A DNA stretch of 7,503 bases. It comes from Candidatus Melainabacteria bacterium. GTDB lineage: Bacteria; Actinomycetota; Actinomycetes; Mycobacteriales; Pseudonocardiaceae. Positions 4,813 to 7,503 of this stretch are shown piece after piece. Both the position numbers and the translations under genes were made by a program. The notes under the pieces are model-generated. The model was not told the DNA's origin. It searched no databases and saw only the letters and a list, made by a program, of their open reading frames with translations. The stretch's first letter is position 1. Every line of letters starts with the position of its first letter. Location: positions 1 to 7,503 of the forward strand of contig CAJCJE010000947.1 of assembly GCA_903970565.1 (NCBI GenBank), read 5' to 3'.

Positions 4813-5640
4813 TCAGGGGCGGTGGGCGGTCCAGGGCAGTTCGACGATGAGGCACGGGCCGCCGACGAACAGGCCGCCGTCGATGCCGAGCACCTTGCCC
4901 TCGGCGTAGAGGTAGGGCGCGTCGACCTGGTCGGGCTGGATGCCGAGCTGGTCGGCGATGACGCTGTGCCCGTGCACGATCTGCTCGCCGCCCAGACCCT
5001 TGAGCATCTGCTCGGCGACCTGCCGGCCGTGCGGGCCGCGGAAGGCGTAGCGGGTGGTCATCCGGCGCCAGCACTCCCACCAGTCGGAGATGTCGTCACC
5101 GGCCAGCACCTCGGCCACGCCCGCGTTGATCTCCTTGATGCTCTCGCCCCAGCTGAAGTACTCGACCGTGTCGGAGTGCATCAGCAGATGGTCCCCGGTC
5201 AGCGCCAGCACCGGCCGGGTGCTCAGCCATTCGACGTGCGCGTCGGTCAGCGACGCCTGGTCGGTCTCTTGGCCGCCGTTGAGGCGCCAGCTGCGTTCGA
5301 AGCTGCGCGGGCCGAACTCCGAGGGCACCTCCTCGCCGCCGAAGCGGTGCATACCCAGCGCCAGGATCTCGTGGTTGCCCAGCACGGCATGGACCGCGCC
5401 GCCCTGTTCGGGTGCCTCCTCGTGCAGGCGCATCACCAGGTCGAGCACGCCGGAGCCGTCTGGTCCACGGTCGAAGAAGTCCCCGAGGAACCACAGTTGC
5501 GCGGTGCCTCCGCACCATGACTCACCGTCGAGCAGCCCGGTTTCGGCCAGCGCCTCGATCAGCTCGTCACGGTGTCCGTGCACGTCACCGATGGCGTAGG
5601 TGGTGTTCTCCACCCCCGCGCGGTCGCCCTCCTCATCCAC
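4813..5640 (-). CDS. PPP-family metallophosphatase (calcineurin-like)
   Basis: A protein of 275 residues with the complete PPP metal-site signature in order: GDVHG (18-22), GDFFDRGPDG (53-62), GNHE (88-91), then MHSD (154-157) and HGHS (223-226) for the later histidine ligands. These residues bind two metal ions that activate water for phosphoester hydrolysis. Bacterial relatives include protein serine/threonine phosphatases and ApaH-like dinucleotide hydrolases; the substrate is open here. No membrane segment or signal peptide is seen, so it is probably cytoplasmic. The GTG at 5640 is chosen because a TATGGT hexamer lies six bases upstream, fitting a leaderless message. GTG at 5613 (residue 10), 13 nt after an AGGAGG, is the alternative and also precedes all motifs. 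It is divergent from the P450 gene with 150 bases between, and its 3' end adjoins the 28-bp direct repeat. Confidence 0.88.
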   Translation of the reverse strand: MDEEGDRAGVENTTYAIGDVHGHRDELIEALAETGLLDGESWCGGTAQLWFLGDFFDRGPDGSGVLDLVMRLHEEAPEQGGAVHAVLGNHEILALGMHRFGGEEVPSEFGPRSFERSWRLNGGQETDQASLTDAHVEWLSTRPVLALTGDHLLMHSDTVEYFSWGESIKEINAGVAEVLAGDDISDWWECWRRMTTRYAFRGPHGRQVAEQMLKGLGGEQIVHGHSVIADQLGIQPDQVDAPYLYAEGKVLGIDGGLFVGGPCLIVELPWTAHRP

Positions 5641-5652
5641 CCCAAGACCATA
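5641..5652 (-). promoter_or_regulatory. -10 hexamer placed for a leaderless start of the phosphatase gene
   Basis: On the minus strand TATGGT (5647-5652) is followed by CTTGGG and then the GTG start, the same TANNNT plus six bases plus GTG arrangement as at the HAD gene (75-86). No -35 match is seen. Confidence 0.4.
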
Positions 5653-5706
5653 GGCGCCGCAGCTGAGTGCGCAGCGTGCACCCCGGATCGCACCGTCCTT
5701 TGGGAA

Positions 5707-5746
5707 ATATTGACAGTGACTTTCTTTAGGGCTCTACTGTCAGTAG
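5707..5746 (+). promoter_or_regulatory. P450 promoter with two copies of a palindromic operator
   Basis: A consensus -35, TTGACA (5710-5715), is followed after 19 bases by TACTGT (5735-5740), which fits TANNNT; TCTACT at 17 bases (5733-5738) is the alternative -10. The -10 lies inside a perfect 13-bp palindrome, CTACTGTCAGTAG (5734-5746). The -35 lies inside a degenerate second copy in the opposite sense (5707-5719, 9 of 13 bases matching), so TGACAGT (5711-5717) and ACTGTCA (5736-5742) form a perfect inverted repeat. Centres are 27 bases apart. This geometry is what a TetR- or MarR-like repressor blocking polymerase would use; no such regulator is in the window. Confidence 0.65.
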
Positions 5747-5770
5747 TTGCCTGTTGTTGGGGAGGGCAAC
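5746..5770 (+). other. Stem-loop at the predicted 5' end of the P450 transcript
   Basis: GTTGCC (5746-5751) and GGCAAC (5765-5770) can form a six-pair stem with a 13-base loop (TGTTGTTGGGGAG). With a -10 at 5735-5740, transcription would start at about 5747, so the stem would begin the message and end 20 nt before the ATG. It may stabilise the RNA or be incidental. The loop carries GGGGAG, which resembles a Shine-Dalgarno but is too far from the start. Confidence 0.4.
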
Positions 5771-5790
5771 ATCGACGAGATGGGGTAGCC

Positions 5791-7014
5791 ATGAGCGAAG
5801 CAGCCCTCGACGCCCGGCAACCGCTGACATTTCCGCTGGAGCGCCGCTCACCGCTGGAGCCGGCCGGTGCCTACCACCGGCTGCGGGCGGAGCAGCCGAT
5901 CAGCAGGGTCAGCCTGCCGACCGGGCAGCTGGCATGGCTGGTCACCAGACACGCGGACGTCCGGGCGCTGCTGGCCGACAACCGGCTCAGCTCAGACCGC
6001 ACCCATCCCGACTTTCCCCTGCGCGCGCCGGTCGAACAGCAGCTGCGCAAGGGCTTCGGCGACATCGGCAAGGCGCTGATCGGCCTCGATCTGCCGGAAC
6101 ACAGCGCGCCCCGCCGGATGGTGGTCAACGAGTTCACCGTGCGCCGGATCAACGAGCTGCGGCCACGCATCCAGGAGATCGTGGACGAGCGGGTCGACGC
6201 GATGCTGGCCGCCGGCCCCGGGGCCGATCTGGCCACCGACCTGGCCATGCAGGTGCCGGCCAACGTGATCAGCGAGTTGCTCGGCGTTCCGCTGGACAAG
6301 CGGGACTTCTTCCAGGAGCGCACCCAGGTCCTGGCGCGGCCGAACAGCACCCCGGAACAGCAACTGGATGCCGCCGACGAGCTGCGCGTGTTCATGGACG
6401 AGCTGGTCACCCTGAAGGAGCGGCAGCCGAGCGAGGACCTGCTCGGCCGGTTGATCACCCGCAACCGGGAAACCGGGGTGTTCGACCACGAACTGCTGGT
6501 CGGCATGGCCCAGCTGCTGCTGATCGCCGGGCACGAGACCACCTCGAACATGATTGCGCTGGGCGCCATCGGTCTGCTATTGCGCCCGGAGGCCGTCGCC
6601 GCGTTGCAGGCCGAGCCGAGCCTGGTGGTCTCCTCCATCGAGGAGATGCTGCGCTACTACCCGATCTTCGACGTGATGGCGCGGCTGGCCAGGGCGGACA
6701 TCGAGATCGGCGGGGTGACGATCAGGGCCGGGGACGGGGTGATGCTCTCGCTCGGGTCCAGCAACCGGGACGAGGCCGGATTCGCCGACGCGGACACCTT
6801 CGACGTGCGCCGGGGCAACCGGCACCATGTCTCCTTCGGTTACGGCATCCACCAGTGCCTCGGGCAGAACCTGGCCAGGATGGAGCTGGAGATCGTGTTC
6901 AGCACCCTGCTGCGCCGGATTCCGACCCTCCGGCTGGCCGTGGACGTCGAGGACCTGCCGTTCCGGGTCGCCGCGTCGATCAACGGCGTCTACCACCTGC
7001 CGGTCACCTGGTGA
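5791..7014 (+). CDS. Cytochrome P450
   Basis: A soluble bacterial class I P450 of 407 residues, the normal size. It would use electrons from a separate ferredoxin and reductase to oxidise a small molecule, lipid or xenobiotic. Visible signatures are the helix-C pattern PEHSAPRR (102-109), the I-helix oxygen-activating motif AGHETT (246-251), the K-helix ExxR as E285-M-L-R288, and the haem loop FGYGIHQC (349-356) with the haem-ligating Cys356, followed by LGQNLARMEL. It resembles the large CYP105/CYP107-type actinobacterial groups, but family and substrate are not assignable by eye. The frame is open back to 5572 across the promoter, so the start was set at ATG 5791. GGGG at 5782-5785 is a weak ribosome binding site five bases before it. 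No ferredoxin gene follows. The gene ends at a hairpin, convergent with the NagD-like gene. Confidence 0.93.
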   Translation: MSEAALDARQPLTFPLERRSPLEPAGAYHRLRAEQPISRVSLPTGQLAWLVTRHADVRALLADNRLSSDRTHPDFPLRAPVEQQLRKGFGDIGKALIGLDLPEHSAPRRMVVNEFTVRRINELRPRIQEIVDERVDAMLAAGPGADLATDLAMQVPANVISELLGVPLDKRDFFQERTQVLARPNSTPEQQLDAADELRVFMDELVTLKERQPSEDLLGRLITRNRETGVFDHELLVGMAQLLLIAGHETTSNMIALGAIGLLLRPEAVAALQAEPSLVVSSIEEMLRYYPIFDVMARLARADIEIGGVTIRAGDGVMLSLGSSNRDEAGFADADTFDVRRGNRHHVSFGYGIHQCLGQNLARMELEIVFSTLLRRIPTLRLAVDVEDLPFRVAASINGVYHLPVTW

Positions 7015-7018
7015 TCGA

Positions 7019-7038
7019 CGACCGTCGCGCGGCGGTCG
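7019..7038. terminator. Bidirectional stem-loop terminator between convergent genes
   Basis: CGACCGTC, loop GCGC, GGCGGTCG: eight pairs including one G-T wobble, filling most of the 25-base gap between the P450 stop (7014) and the NagD-like stop (7040). It lacks a T-tract, as is common in high-GC actinobacteria. Its position between two converging genes is the main support. Confidence 0.6.
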
Positions 7039-7039
7039 G

Positions 7040-7503
7040 CTACGGGAAGGGGTCGACGACACGGCCGATCAGGTCGGCGACCGAGTCGATGACCATCGAG
7101 GGCCGGTACGGGAACCGTTCCTCCGTGCCGGCGGTGGAGATCCCGGACAGGACCAGGATGGTCTGAAGGCCGGCCTCCAGCCCGGACCGGATGTCGGTGT
7201 CCATCCGGTCGCCGATCATCAGGGTGTTCTCCGAGTGCGTGCCCAGGGCGCGCAGCGCGGAGCGCATCATCAGCGGATTGGGCTTGCCGACGTAGTAGGG
7301 CTCCCGGCCGGTGGCGCGCTCGATCAGCGCGGCGACCGCGCCGGTGGCCGGCAGCAGGCCCTCCCGGCTGGGCCCGGTCTCGTCCGGGTTGGTGGCGATG
7401 AACCGGGCGCCGGCCTCGACCAGCCGGATCGCCTTGGTGATGGATTCGAAGCTGTAGGTGCGGGTCTCGCCGAGCACCACGTAGTCCGGGGCGCTGTCGG
7501 TGA
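7040..7503 (-). CDS. NagD-like HAD-IIA phosphatase, C-terminal part (cut by right edge)
   Basis: The last 153 residues of a minus-strand gene are visible; the start is beyond the window. The segment runs from [13 protein letters not shown] through [12 protein letters not shown] and [11 protein letters not shown] to [19 protein letters not shown], ending VVDPFP. ATNPD is the HAD motif II neighbourhood of the HAD-IIA (NagD) group, GKP carries the motif III lysine, and GDRMDTD provides the motif IV metal-binding acidic residues. Members dephosphorylate sugar phosphates, nucleotides, p-nitrophenyl phosphate, glycerol phosphate or phosphoglycolate; which applies cannot be said. It is convergent with the P450 gene across a shared hairpin. 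The missing N-terminus holds motif I. Confidence 0.9.
   Translation of the reverse strand, partial: TDSAPDYVVLGETRTYSFESITKAIRLVEAGARFIATNPDETGPSREGLLPATGAVAALIERATGREPYYVGKPNPLMMRSALRALGTHSENTLMIGDRMDTDIRSGLEAGLQTILVLSGISTAGTEERFPYRPSMVIDSVADLIGRVVDPFP

Noticed and set aside
5754..7166. Plus-strand open frame of 470 codons overlapping the P450
   Set aside because: It is the +1 shadow of the P450 frame, rich in R/G/A/P, with no motifs; the P450 frame has all the haem and I-helix signatures.
7015..7166. Small plus-strand gene after the P450
   Set aside because: The frame is only the read-through of a shadow frame and lies antisense to the NagD-like gene, which has clear HAD motifs.

Overview
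The window is high-GC actinobacterial DNA. Coding stretches are strongly G/C-biased (49 of 60 bases at 1021-1080 are G/C), GTG starts are common, and the gene families (ABATE/CGNR regulator, AMP-binding acyl-CoA synthetase, soluble P450, Imm1-type immunity protein, type I-E CRISPR repeats) are typical of filamentous actinomycetes such as Pseudonocardiales or Nocardia relatives. The genus cannot be fixed from sequence alone.

Left part (1-1845). The N-terminus of a HAD hydrolase runs off the left edge on the minus strand. Upstream of it, on the same strand, is a putative ABATE/CGNR zinc-finger regulator. This is divergent from a class I SAM-dependent methyltransferase that carries an in-frame 3 x 21-bp heptad repeat. 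After a hairpin at the methyltransferase 3' end, a gene-free stretch of about 220 bases holds two DnaA-box-like 9-mers, a G-quadruplex-capable tract on the minus strand, and a promoter with a good ribosome binding site.

Middle (1846-2828). That promoter leads into a lower-GC orphan Imm1-like immunity gene that is broken by a -1 frameshift near 2112. An A/T-richer leader follows, then a seven-repeat type I-E CRISPR array with 29-nt repeats and six spacers of exactly 32 nt. No cas gene is in the window. The four leader-side repeats share a substitution at the predicted Cas6e cleavage position, which records the growth polarity of the array. The array ends 12 nt from the stop codon of the convergent acyl-CoA synthetase gene.

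Right part (2829-7503). A 551-residue fatty-acyl-CoA synthetase (minus) is followed by an intergenic stretch of 328 bases with repeated GTTGT motifs, a GC hairpin and a 28-bp direct repeat. Next come a PPP-family metallophosphatase (minus), a divergent 407-residue cytochrome P450 (plus) and, convergent with it across a hairpin, a NagD-like HAD-IIA phosphatase cut by the right edge. The P450 promoter has a consensus -35 and two copies of one palindromic operator, so it is probably repressor-controlled. The genes look like a chromosomal patchwork of separate transcription units, not one pathway. The Imm1 remnant plus CRISPR array is the accessory island within it.
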